In this document: positions 15,852 through 25,726 of the stretch, one piece after another | Layout: every line of letters starts with the position of its first letter | How positions within the stretch are numbered: the stretch's first letter is position 1 | Origin: Streptomyces sp. TG1A-8 | Lineage (GTDB): Bacteria; Actinomycetota; Actinomycetes; Streptomycetales; Streptomycetaceae | NCBI RefSeq assembly: GCF_030499535.1 | Contig: NZ_JASTLB010000001.1 | Coordinates: 4,650,001-4,714,000 of the forward strand | Length of the DNA: 64,000 bases | Reading direction: 5' to 3' | The notes under the pieces: generated by a model | The model's database searches: none | What the model was told of the DNA's origin: nothing | Seen by the model: only the letters and a program-made list of their open reading frames with translations | Program-made: the position numbers and the translations under genes

Positions 15852-16697
15852 TCAGGCGCCGGGATGTTCCACCGTCCGGTAGCGGGAGGCGAGCGAAGGC
15901 CCGGAGCCGTCGCGCAGACCGAGTTCCGCCGCGGCGAGGCGGTCCACCGCGGAGGCGTCCCGCAGACCGGGCACGCACACGACCTCCCCGGCCGACAGCG
16001 CCGCGAGGGAGGCGGTGACGACGTCGGCCGCGGGCATCCCGCCGTCGTCGTGGGTGCGCGGCGCGCCCGGCACCGGCGTCTCGCCCCGGCCGAGGTGGAA
16101 CTCGGTGGCGGTCAGGCCGGGGCAGACGACCTGCACCCGCACCGGCGTGCCGGCCAGTTCGGCGGCGAGGGTCCTGGTGAACGTCACCACGTACCCCTTG
16201 GTGCCGCCGTAGACGGCCCGGTGGGGGAGCGGCCCGGGCGGGAGGCCGCCGGCGAACGCCAGCAGCGAGGCCACGTTGATCACCGCGCCCCGTCCGCGGG
16301 CCAGCATGCCGGGCAGGGCGGCGCGGCTCAGCGCGGTGGGCGCCACGACGTTCACCTCGACCACCTTGGCCAGCAGCTCGGGTTCGGCCTCGGTGAAGGG
16401 CCCGTATCCGTTGATCCCGGCGTTGTTCACCAGCAGTGACACGTCCTGGGCGGCGACCCGCCGCGCGACCCGGGCGAGGTCGTCCGGCCGGGACAGGTCG
16501 GCCACCAGCGTCTCCACCTCCACCGTGTCCCGCGTCCGCCCGCGCACCTCGTCCCGCAGCGCGGTCAGGCGCTCGTCGCGGCGGGCGACGAGCACCAGGT
16601 CCCAGCCGCGCACGGCGAGCTGCCCGGCGTACTCGGCGCCGATCCCCGACGACGCCCCGGTCACCACGGCGGTTCCGGGCCCGCTGTCCCAGGTCAT
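15852..16697 (-). CDS. Short-chain dehydrogenase/reductase
   Basis: A 281-residue classical-type SDR. The cofactor loop TGASSGIG lies near residue 16, an Arg pair (VARRDERL) after beta-2 favours NADP, NNAG is present, and the catalytic Ser (NVASLLAF), Tyr and Lys (YGGTKG) are in place. The substrate is unknown. ATG 16697 follows GGAGGG; the frame remains open upstream but without coding character. It appears monocistronic and convergent with the surface-protein gene, which ends in GC-rich inverted repeats near 15719-15752. Confidence 0.9.
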   Translation of the reverse strand: MTWDSGPGTAVVTGASSGIGAEYAGQLAVRGWDLVLVARRDERLTALRDEVRGRTRDTVEVETLVADLSRPDDLARVARRVAAQDVSLLVNNAGINGYGPFTEAEPELLAKVVEVNVVAPTALSRAALPGMLARGRGAVINVASLLAFAGGLPPGPLPHRAVYGGTKGYVVTFTRTLAAELAGTPVRVQVVCPGLTATEFHLGRGETPVPGAPRTHDDGGMPAADVVTASLAALSAGEVVCVPGLRDASAVDRLAAAELGLRDGSGPSLASRYRTVEHPGA

Positions 16698-16923
16698 GAT
16701 CTGCGTCCCTCCGCTCGACGACCCCGTCGCGGCGCAGGCCGTGTCCGAGAACCGGTTCCACCATGCTCGCCGCGTGCCGGGGTTCCTTCCACCGGACGAG
16801 CCCGGTGTACCCACCCGGAGGGGGGTCATGGCCGGCGGCGCGTCCCGGTGGGGACCGGCTCACCGGGACCGCCCCGCCCGCAGCACCGGGTGGGGCGGCC
16901 GCGGGGCGGCCGGGGCGGGACGG

Positions 16924-18102
16924 TCAGCAGCCGATGGGGGAGGAGCCGACGGCCACGTCGTCGAACCACAGGGTGTCGTCGCCGGTGCCGTAGCTCTCCC
17001 AGCCCAGCCGCAGGGCGGTCGGCCTGGGCGGGGTGGTCCGGGACAGCCACTGCTGGTCGACGTCCTGCGTCGGCACGCCGTCGGCGTGCAGTCCCGGCAC
17101 CTGCGCGTCGTTGAGCCAGGTGTCGAGCTTGGGCGCGGAGGTGTCGACCGCGAACCGCAGGCACTGCCAGCTCCCCGTCGGCAGCGGCCTGCTCAGCGCC
17201 ACCCCGGCCGGGCTCTGCGCGGGGAGCGTGGCGTCGTCGCTCTCCCGGTTCCACTGCAGGGCACCGTTCTGGCCGCCGACCCGAAGCGACCGGCCGGCCT
17301 GGGAGGTGTCCGGCATCGACACGAAGGTGACGTGCGAGGCCGGGAGCGCGGTGGTGTGCCGCATCCACATGCGGACGTACAGCACCGGGCCGACGGAGGA
17401 CAGGTCGGCGGAGGCGGCGACGAAGGCGTGGTTGCAGTAGCCGGCCCGCCCGTCGATCCGCAGCGATTTCGCGCCGCTGTGCGCGACGGCCGTGTCGACG
17501 GCGGCCGTGCCCGTGCCCTGGCAGTCGGGCGCGGTGAACCGCCAGTTGCCGGACGGTGCCGGACCGCTCTGGTCCTCGAAGTCCGTGCAGACGGCGGCGT
17601 TGCCGCAGCTCGCGGGGGGCTGCGTCGGGGGAGGGGTGCCCGGCGTCGTGGGAGGTGTGGTCGGCGGTGTGGTGCCGTCGCCGCCGCAGGACACGCCGTT
17701 GAGGCTGAAGTCGGTGGGTGCGGGGTCGGCCGACTGCCAGGTGCCCTGCAGGCCGAAGTCGGCGCTGCCGCCGTCGGCGAGCGATCCGTTCCAGTCCGTA
17801 CTGGCGGCGGTCACGGCGCGGCCGGTCTGGGTGACGGTCGCGTTCCAGGCGGAGGTGACGTGCTGGTCGCCGCCGTACGTCCAGGTCAGCCGCCAGCCGC
17901 TGAGCGCGGCACCGAGGTTGGTGACGCGCACCTGGGCGGTGTAGCCGCCGCTCCACTCGTTGACGGTGTAGTCGACCCGGCAGCCGGACGCCGCGCCGGC
18001 GCCGCTGGCGGGCACCGCGACGAGGAGCGACACGGCCAGTGCGACGACGGCCGCGGCCACCGTCCAGGGTCTGCGCAGTGATCGCGGGACGAGAGTGGGC
18101 AT
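16924..18102 (-). CDS. Secreted CBM2 protein with Cip1-like domain
   Basis: A 392-residue exported protein. After a signal peptide (to about residue 38) a family 2 carbohydrate-binding module spans about 39-138 (CRVDYTVNEWSGGYTAQV, conserved surface Trp residues, closing cysteine). A Pro/Thr linker follows (TTPPTTPPTTPGTPPP). The C-terminal domain of about 225 residues (CTDFEDQSGPAPSGNWRF, LYVRMWMRHT, LRLGWESYG) resembles the cellulose-induced protein Cip1 of Trichoderma and its bacterial relatives, a beta-jelly-roll fold with lyase-like features and unclear activity. It lies downstream of and co-directional with an LPMO gene behind a CebR-type operator, so it is probably part of a cellulose regulon. 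The Cip1 assignment is from pattern memory. Confidence 0.75.
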   Translation of the reverse strand: MPTLVPRSLRRPWTVAAAVVALAVSLLVAVPASGAGAASGCRVDYTVNEWSGGYTAQVRVTNLGAALSGWRLTWTYGGDQHVTSAWNATVTQTGRAVTAASTDWNGSLADGGSADFGLQGTWQSADPAPTDFSLNGVSCGGDGTTPPTTPPTTPGTPPPTQPPASCGNAAVCTDFEDQSGPAPSGNWRFTAPDCQGTGTAAVDTAVAHSGAKSLRIDGRAGYCNHAFVAASADLSSVGPVLYVRMWMRHTTALPASHVTFVSMPDTSQAGRSLRVGGQNGALQWNRESDDATLPAQSPAGVALSRPLPTGSWQCLRFAVDTSAPKLDTWLNDAQVPGLHADGVPTQDVDQQWLSRTTPPRPTALRLGWESYGTGDDTLWFDDVAVGSSPIGC

Positions 18103-18211
18103 GTGCGCCTCCTACTGGCAGGCCGTGGATGGGACGGGGGCGGACGCGGCCCGGCCGGAGGGCGGGCCGCGTCCGGGACGTGACCGGTGACCGGTGACCG
18201 GTCAGGTCGGG

Positions 18212-18883
18212 TCAGCGGAAGTTCACGTCACTGCACAGGAAGTAGGTCTGGTCCATGTGCGACGCCTGCCAGATCGTGTAGACGACGTGGCGACCGCTGT
18301 AACCGGACGTGGTCACGGGGATCGAGTAGGTCTGGCTGGGCGCGTACCTGCCGGTCCGGGTGACCAGTTGCAGGTCGTTCCAGGTCAACGGCTGGGCGGT
18401 GGGGTCGAAACCCTGCCGGGTGACGTAGACCAGGAAGTAGTCCGCGCCGTGGCTGGCCTGGTCGTTCAGCTTGACCGTGAAGTTGGCGCCGATGTCCGTG
18501 GTCTTCCACGGCCCCACGGTGTCCAGCGAGTTGTAACGTCCGCCCTCGGTCCGGCCGCCGCTGCACAGCTGGCCGTTCGGGACGACGGCCTGGAAGTTGC
18601 CGGCGGAGCCGTTGCGGTACAGGCCGTTCCAGTTCCACATGGCGTTGGGGTTGTCCTGCCATGCCTGCCAGCACATGGGGTCCTGCTGGGCCATCGCCGG
18701 ATTCTGGAAGTCGCCGCCCCAGCGCAGCCAGCAGCCGTAGTTGCGCGAGGCCGGGTCCACGACCGAGCCGTGGGCGGAGGCCGTCCCACTCCAGGTGATC
18801 AGGCCGGCCAGCACCGCGGCGAGAGTGCCCAGGACGAGTGTCAGGCGGCTCCGCATGCGATATACATGCTCATGACAATGCAT
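18212..18883 (-). CDS. Lytic polysaccharide monooxygenase, AA10 family
   Basis: A 223-residue secreted copper enzyme that cleaves crystalline cellulose or chitin oxidatively. Signal peptidase cleavage after TASA exposes His38 as the N-terminal copper ligand (HGSVVDPASRNYG). The second His of the brace is His145 (DQASHGADYFLVYVT). The conserved cysteines and CWQAWQDNPNAMWNWNG match the Streptomyces cellulose-active type more than CBP21. There is no carbohydrate-binding module; the co-transcribed CBM2-Cip1 protein may supply binding. ATG 18883 is chosen over 18856 because GGAGAGAGA lies upstream of it. A CebR-type site 57 bases upstream suggests induction by cello-oligosaccharides. Confidence 0.9.
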   Translation of the reverse strand: MHCHEHVYRMRSRLTLVLGTLAAVLAGLITWSGTASAHGSVVDPASRNYGCWLRWGGDFQNPAMAQQDPMCWQAWQDNPNAMWNWNGLYRNGSAGNFQAVVPNGQLCSGGRTEGGRYNSLDTVGPWKTTDIGANFTVKLNDQASHGADYFLVYVTRQGFDPTAQPLTWNDLQLVTRTGRYAPSQTYSIPVTTSGYSGRHVVYTIWQASHMDQTYFLCSDVNFR

Positions 18884-18939
18884 GATCTGTCTCTCTCCGT
18901 GGGGGAAGGGCGGGGTTGTCCATGGGGGTGCCGAAGGCG

Positions 18940-18953
18940 TGGGAGCGCTCCCG
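18940..18953. promoter_or_regulatory. CebR-type operator
   Basis: TGGGAGCGCTCCCG matches the published CebR palindrome TGGGAGCGCTCCCA in 13 of 14 bases. It lies 57 bases before the LPMO start codon. CebR is the LacI-family repressor of cellulase and cellobiose-uptake genes, released by cello-oligosaccharides. The remainder of the interval 18884-19213 (330 bases) shows no gene. Confidence 0.82.
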
Positions 18954-19213
18954 CAGACCCAGGCTGCTGGCCCCTCAACGGAGAGGCAACGCCTGATTGC
19001 GCCAAAGAGTGGACGGTGTCCGTGACCGCCCCGGCACCCACCCGCACCCAGCCGCACCCACCCGCCCCCGCCCGTCGGAAGGCCGTCACGCGCCCTCCCG
19101 ACGGCCGCCGGCGGGCTCCGGTGGCCCCGGTCAGGGAGGTGTCAGCCCCCCGTCAGGGAACCCTGTCACCGTGGTGCACGTGAACGGCACGGGACACCGG
19201 AGGCCGGACACGG

Positions 19214-19311
<98 letters not shown>

Positions 19312-19636
19312 TCCACGCCCGCCTGCGCGCGGTCGGGCGGCCTGCCGTGACCGTCCGGTTCGCCGTCCCATCGGGTCGCCGCGCCGCGCCGCGCCACTGC
19401 CGGAGCCGGGCCCACCGCGGCCCCGACCGCGCCTTCGGTCGGCGCCCCGGCGGACGGCCGCTCCCGGCCGTTCGAGTGGCCGGTGAACCCGCCGGACCTG
19501 GACCGGTGCGCCGACGCGCCGGCGAAACCCCAGCTCACAGCCCCCCGTTCCGGCGAGTTACCACCCAAGGCTGGCCGTCAGGCAAGATGGGGTGTATCTG
19601 CCCACTGCCAGATTTCAAACTGCCGGACGGTTTCTC

Positions 19637-21301
<1,665 letters not shown>

Positions 21302-21307
21302 TCGATC

Positions 21308-21754
21308 TTGCGGCACATCTACCGCTGCCCGCTGCGCTGGGCGGACATGGACGCGTACGGCCACGTCAACAACGTGGTCTTCCTCCGCTACCTGGAGGAA
21401 GCCCGTATCGACTTCCTGTTCCGCCCGGACAAGGACTTCCGGCAGGGGTCTGTGGTGGCGCGCCACGAGATCGACTACAAGCGGCAGCTCGTCCACCGGC
21501 ACGAGCCGGTGGACATCGAGCTGTGGGTCACGCAGATCCGGGCCGCGTCCTTCACCATCGCCTACGAGGTGAAGGACGGCGACCTCGTCTACGTACGGGC
21601 CTCGACGGTCATCGTGCCGTTCGACTTCGAGACCCAGCGGCCGCGCCGGATCACCGACGAGGAGCGTGAGTTCCTCGGCGAGTACATGGACGCGCCCGGC
21701 GAGACCGCCGCGACCGGCGCCTCCGGCGGCGAGGAGGAGGCCGTCGCCGCATGA
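21308..21754 (+). CDS. Acyl-CoA thioesterase, hotdog fold
   Basis: A 148-residue protein of the 4-hydroxybenzoyl-CoA thioesterase type. The signature DMDAYGHVNNVVFLRYLEEAR includes the catalytic-type Asp and the His-Val-Asn-Asn turn; VARHEIDYKRQL follows. The C-terminus is an acidic Ala/Gly/Glu tail. The start is TTG 21308; an internal ATG would remove the conserved N-terminal strand. No strong ribosome site is seen, and the gene begins six bases after ettA, so coupling is likely. Its stop overlaps the next start (ATGA). The natural acyl-CoA is unknown. Confidence 0.87.
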   Translation: MRHIYRCPLRWADMDAYGHVNNVVFLRYLEEARIDFLFRPDKDFRQGSVVARHEIDYKRQLVHRHEPVDIELWVTQIRAASFTIAYEVKDGDLVYVRASTVIVPFDFETQRPRRITDEEREFLGEYMDAPGETAATGASGGEEEAVAA

Positions 21755-22428
21755 CGGCCCTCTCCCTGGCCGACGGGACGGAGACGGCCGACCTCGCCGC
21801 CTTCCTCTCCCGGCTGCTCCACTACGACCGGTCCGCCGCGGTGCGCCTGCAGGCGGCCGGGACGGCCCTCGCCGTGTTCGGGCGGCCCGCGTCCTTCGAG
21901 GTGCTGGCCATCCGCGCGGTGCGGCTGGCCAAGCCGTACGAGGACGGGTTGGAGACCGCGCTCGACGTGACCGTCTCCGCGGGCGAGTTCCTGGAGTCGG
22001 TGGACGAGCGGACGGCCACCGCCGGCGTGCCGGCCGCGGTCACCGGTCCGCCCTGGGCCGGCGTGCTGCCGCCGCGCGGCGGCTGGCGGCCCGAGCCGGG
22101 GCTGCCCGCCCCGGACGCGCTGCGCGCGACCGTCGCCGCGGCGGTCACCGAATTCCGCTCCCGCACCGCGGAGTTGGCGCCCGAGCGGCGGACCCGGGCG
22201 GAACTGGACCGGATCGGGCGGGACATCTGGTCCCGCGAGATCGCGCGGACCCGGCTGCCGGTACGGGCCGTGCACGCGGCCCAGGCCCTCGGCTTCCTGC
22301 GCCCGGGAGCGGACCCGGCCGACACCGGGCTGTTCTCCTCGGGCGCGTGGCTCAGGCTGCGCACCGCCTACGGCTCCGTCGCCGTCCGCCGCTCGGGTCT
22401 CGGCACCCTCGGCGTCAGCGTGCGCTGA
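21751..22428 (+). CDS. Conserved hypothetical protein
   Basis: A 225-residue soluble protein I do not recognise. It has no signal peptide, cysteine motif or nucleotide-binding loop. The N-terminal half is mixed alpha/beta (RAVRLAKPYEDGLETALDVTVSAGEFL). The C-terminal half is Arg-rich and helical (ELDRIGRDIWSREIARTR, FSSGAWLRLRTAYGSVAVRR). ATG 21751 overlaps the stop of the thioesterase gene, making it the third gene of an ettA operon. A role tied to translation or acyl-CoA metabolism would be guesswork. Confidence 0.75.
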   Translation: MTALSLADGTETADLAAFLSRLLHYDRSAAVRLQAAGTALAVFGRPASFEVLAIRAVRLAKPYEDGLETALDVTVSAGEFLESVDERTATAGVPAAVTGPPWAGVLPPRGGWRPEPGLPAPDALRATVAAAVTEFRSRTAELAPERRTRAELDRIGRDIWSREIARTRLPVRAVHAAQALGFLRPGADPADTGLFSSGAWLRLRTAYGSVAVRRSGLGTLGVSVR

Positions 22429-22623
22429 GCCCGGCAGCGGGCGGGGCGACGGGGCGACGGGTGCGAGCCGGTTTTTCCCCCGCGCGGACGGTCCGCCCCG
22501 TCCCGCCCCCTCCCCTCCGATCCGCCCGCCCGTCCGCTCCGGGCAGTGTGGCGGTCGGTGAGAGCCGTGCGGTCGGTGAGGGCGGTGCGGGGGGACGCAG
22601 GCGGTGCGCCCGGTCCGGTCCGG

Positions 22624-23028
22624 TCAGTCCGGGGTGTTCACCATCGACCGGGCCGCGTACGTGAGGTAGTTCCACAGCGTCCGCTCGTGCTCCTCGGACA
22701 GCCCCAGCTCGTCCACGGCCGCCCGCATGTGCCGCAGCCACGCGTCGTGCGCCGCCCGGTCCACCGTGAACGGGGCGTGCCGCATGCGCAGGCGGGGGTG
22801 GCCGCGGTTGTCGCTGTAGGTGGTGGGGCCGCCCCAGTACTGGATGAGGAACAGGACCAGCCGCTCCTCGGCCGGGCCCAGGTCCTCCTCGGGGTACATC
22901 GGCCGCAGGACCGGGTCCTCGGCGACTCCCTCGTAGAAACGGTGGACGAGCCGGCGGAAGGTGTCCTCCCCGCCGACCTGCTCGTAGAAGGTCTGCTCCT
23001 GAAGCGTGCCGCGCCGGATCTCATTCAC
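22624..23028 (-). CDS. glbO: Truncated hemoglobin, group II (GlbO)
   Basis: A 134-residue 2-on-2 globin. Conserved marks are FYEQVGG at the N-terminus, B10 Tyr32 ([17 protein letters not shown]), proximal F8 His84 (LRMRHAPF) and G8 Trp97 (HDAWLRHM), which identifies the trHbO class. Such proteins bind oxygen with high affinity and are linked to oxygen delivery to respiratory oxidases, lipid interaction or redox defence. ATG 23028 is at an interval divergent from a methyltransferase gene. It is convergent with the ettA operon; the 195-base gap between them has GC-rich direct repeats but no gene. Confidence 0.93.
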   Translation of the reverse strand: MNEIRRGTLQEQTFYEQVGGEDTFRRLVHRFYEGVAEDPVLRPMYPEEDLGPAEERLVLFLIQYWGGPTTYSDNRGHPRLRMRHAPFTVDRAAHDAWLRHMRAAVDELGLSEEHERTLWNYLTYAARSMVNTPD

Positions 23029-23105
23029 CCCCCCATGGTCTCAGACCCGCGGTCCGGCGCTCCGGCCCCGGGCCACCCGGCGCGACTCACCCCTACTGTG
23101 GACCC

Positions 23106-24083
23106 ATGGGCGCCTACGACACGGAGATCGAGGGCCTCGCCGCCGAGGCGCGGGCCGCGCTGGTGCGCGAGATCGACGCCGACGGCGCCTGGGCCGCGGA
23201 CCCGGTGTGGCGGGAGGCGTTCGCCCGGGTGCCCCGGCACCTGTTCGTGCCCTACTACTACGTCGGGATCAGGGGCGGCTACGAGCGACGCTGGGGCGAG
23301 AGCCCGGACCCGGAGGCGCGCCGGCGCTGGGTGCGCGGCGCCTACGCCGACGTCCCGCTGGCCACCCGGCTGCGCGACGGCGAACTGCTCTCCTCCAGCA
23401 GCCAGCCCTCACTGATGGCGCGCATGCTGACCGCCCTGCGCGTCGCGGACGGCGACCGGGTCCTGGAGGTAGGCGCGGGCACCGGTTACAACGCGGCCCT
23501 GCTGGCCCACCGGCTCGGCGACGACGGCCTGGTCACCACGATCGACCTGGAGCCGGAGATCACCGAGTCGGCCCGGCAGCACCTGGCCGCCGCCGGCCAC
23601 CACCCGGCCGTCGTCACCGGCGACGGAGCGCGCGGGGTGCCCGAACGCGCCCCCTTCGACCGGATCATCGCCACCTGCGCGCTGCCCACGGTGCCGCGGG
23701 CCTGGCTCGCCCAGTGCCGTCCCGGCGCCCGCGTCCTGACCCCGCTCGCCACCGGCCTGCTCGCCCTCACCGTCCGGGACGCCGGGCACGCCGAGGGCCG
23801 CTTCCTGTCCACGGCCGCCTTCTTCGTGCCGCTGCGCGGCGAGGGCCGGGCGCGGCCGGACACCGTGTCCGTGGCCGGGCTGCCGGGCCGGGCCCGGGGG
23901 CAGGAGCCGTTCCACTTCCTGCTGGAGCTGACCCGGGGCACCCTGCCGGCCGAGGAGGCGTACGCGCTGTGGGAGCGCGAGGGGATGCCGGACCGCGAAC
24001 GGTACGGCGTCACGGTCGCCGGCGGGCGGGCGTGGGCCTGGCTGGACGACCCGGAGGGGCCGTGCACCTGGCCCCTGTCGTGA
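23106..24083 (+). CDS. PCMT-like methyltransferase (protein-L-isoaspartate O-methyltransferase family)
   Basis: A 325-residue SAM-dependent methyltransferase. The AdoMet loop VLEVGAGTGYNAALLAHRLG lies near residues 119-138, and SSSSQPSLMARML upstream matches the PCMT substrate-side motif. VVTGDGARGVPERAPFDRII follows. The C-terminal extension of about 100 residues is longer than in canonical PCMT and matches the actinobacterial 'methyltransferase, FxLD-type/PCMT-like' group, some members of which modify peptides. There is no precursor peptide gene beside it. TACTGT (23094-23099) stands six bases before ATG 23106, the leaderless pattern. Substrate not determinable here. Confidence 0.83.
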   Translation: MGAYDTEIEGLAAEARAALVREIDADGAWAADPVWREAFARVPRHLFVPYYYVGIRGGYERRWGESPDPEARRRWVRGAYADVPLATRLRDGELLSSSSQPSLMARMLTALRVADGDRVLEVGAGTGYNAALLAHRLGDDGLVTTIDLEPEITESARQHLAAAGHHPAVVTGDGARGVPERAPFDRIIATCALPTVPRAWLAQCRPGARVLTPLATGLLALTVRDAGHAEGRFLSTAAFFVPLRGEGRARPDTVSVAGLPGRARGQEPFHFLLELTRGTLPAEEAYALWEREGMPDRERYGVTVAGGRAWAWLDDPEGPCTWPLS

Positions 24084-24122
24084 TCTCCCGCGCCCCTCCG
24101 CGGACCCCCGCGACCCGCCGGC

Positions 24123-25679
24123 TCAGCCCCGGCGGATCGTGATCGTCGTCCAGGCGCCGACGTGCACCCGGTCGCCGTCCTGCAGCGGCACCGGCACGAA
24201 CGGCTGGATCGGCTCGTCCGAGCCGTTGACCGTGGTGCCGTTCGTCGAGTTCTGGTCGACGACCGCCCAACTGCCGTCGGACTGCTGCACCAGCACCGCG
24301 TGCTGGTGCGAGACGCCCGGGTCCTCCGGCGGCACCGACAGGTCGATGTCGGGGGTGTCGCCGGTGGAGTGCCGGCGGCGGCCGATGGTGACCTGGGTGC
24401 CGGTGAGCGTGCGCTGCTGCTCGGGCGAGTAGGCGGGCAGGTTCAGACCCGCGGCCTCCGGACCCGAGCGCTGCATCATCGCCATGAAGTAGTCGCGGTC
24501 CGGGCCGATGGTCGCCGTCCAGGTGACCGGGCCCTGCCGGGCCCGCGGGAAGCCGGAGCCGGGCGGGGCCTGGGTCGCGCCGGGCTGCGGGTAGCCGTAG
24601 CCGCCCTGGGCGCCGGGACCGCCTTGCCCACCGGAACCGCCGTGCCCGCCGCGCCCGCCGTGCCCGGCGGACGACGGCGGGGGGAGCACCCAGTCGTCGT
24701 CACCGCCGCCGAAGGACGGACCGTCGGCCGGGGGCCGGCCGGTCTCCCGCGGGAAGGCGGGCGGTGCGGGCGGGCCGGACTGCCGGAACGCCTGCGGGGC
24801 GCCGTCGGCCGCACCGCCGGGACCGCCCGGCCCGGGCGGCGGGACGGTCCGGGAGGGGTCCGCCCCGAAGCCCGAGGGCTCACGCCCGAAGGGCGGCGGA
24901 GCGGAGTGCCCGCCGGGTCCCCCGGGTCCGCCGTAACGGCCGGAGTTCTGTCCCTGGCCGCCGCCGTAGCCGGGGGGTCCGCCGGGGCCACCCGGGCCGC
25001 CGGGGTTCCGTTCCTGACCGCCGCCGTAGCCGGGAGGGCCGCCGGGTCCCCCGGAGCCGCCGTGGCCGCCGAAGCCGTCGGGTCCCTGTTCCCGGCCCCG
25101 GCCGAAGTCCGGCGCGGGGCCGGAGGGCCGCTGCCCGCCGAAGCCGGACGGACCGTCCGGACCGCCCCGGCCCGGGGCGGTTTGCGGGGCCGACGGGCCG
25201 CGTTCCCCGGCGAACGGGGTGGGGCCGGACGGCTCGCCGCCGAAGGACGGGATCGGCTCGGCGGGCCGGTTCACCCGCGAGGGCCGCGAATCCTGGTAGT
25301 CGTACCCGTCACCGCCGCCGTAGGTCGTGCTCGGCGGCTGGAAGCGGGGCTGCGGCGAGCGCGGGGCCGCCGGGGTGTACGAGGTGGCCGTGTTGGTCAG
25401 GAAGTTCCACCGGCACTCCTCGCAGAAGGGCGCGCCGCCCTCGCGGGGCGTGCGGCACTGCGGGCACAGCTCCGGCTCCGCGCCGGGCACCGCCGACGGG
25501 TGCGGGCGCCCGCCGGGCCGGCCGCCGCCCGGGACGCCGGGGCCCGCGGGCGGCGGGAAGCCGTAGCCACCACCGGGCGGGGGCGGCGGGGGCGGAGGTA
25601 CGGCACCGGCCATGCGGTGACCGCAGACCTCGCACCAGTCGTCGGAACCCGACTGGTGTCCGTTCGGGCAGGTCGGCAT
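24123..25679 (-). CDS. FHA-domain protein with N-terminal zinc ribbons
   Basis: A 518-residue cytosolic protein in three parts. The first 100 residues hold two zinc ribbons (CPNGHQSGSDDWCEVCGH and CPQCRTPREGGAPFCEEC). Residues about 100-385 are a disordered Gly/Pro-rich linker with repeated GGPGGPPGYGGGQ-type units. The last 110 residues are a forkhead-associated domain: VTIGRRRHSTG, GVSHQHAVLVQ, QNSTNGTTVNG, the Arg/Ser/Asn set that binds phosphothreonine. As the last gene of the pknG cluster it is the obvious reader or substrate of that kinase, comparable in role to GarA/OdhI, but much larger and lacking an obvious N-terminal ETTS-like phosphosite. Confidence 0.88.
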   Translation of the reverse strand: MPTCPNGHQSGSDDWCEVCGHRMAGAVPPPPPPPPGGGYGFPPPAGPGVPGGGRPGGRPHPSAVPGAEPELCPQCRTPREGGAPFCEECRWNFLTNTATSYTPAAPRSPQPRFQPPSTTYGGGDGYDYQDSRPSRVNRPAEPIPSFGGEPSGPTPFAGERGPSAPQTAPGRGGPDGPSGFGGQRPSGPAPDFGRGREQGPDGFGGHGGSGGPGGPPGYGGGQERNPGGPGGPGGPPGYGGGQGQNSGRYGGPGGPGGHSAPPPFGREPSGFGADPSRTVPPPGPGGPGGAADGAPQAFRQSGPPAPPAFPRETGRPPADGPSFGGGDDDWVLPPPSSAGHGGRGGHGGSGGQGGPGAQGGYGYPQPGATQAPPGSGFPRARQGPVTWTATIGPDRDYFMAMMQRSGPEAAGLNLPAYSPEQQRTLTGTQVTIGRRRHSTGDTPDIDLSVPPEDPGVSHQHAVLVQQSDGSWAVVDQNSTNGTTVNGSDEPIQPFVPVPLQDGDRVHVGAWTTITIRRG

Positions 25680-25726
25680 GTCGGCGCTTCCCCCTCTCCT
25701 TCAGGGCCCTGCTTGGTCCAGCGATG

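Noticed and set aside
18181..18201. TGACCGG repeated three times after the LPMO stop
   Set aside because: Only 21 bases, no pairing into a terminator and no position suited to an operator for the start of a gene.
22551..22590. Two 18-bp direct repeats (GCGGTCGGTGAG type) between ettA operon and glbO
   Set aside because: Two imperfect copies in a convergent gap; no function suggested.
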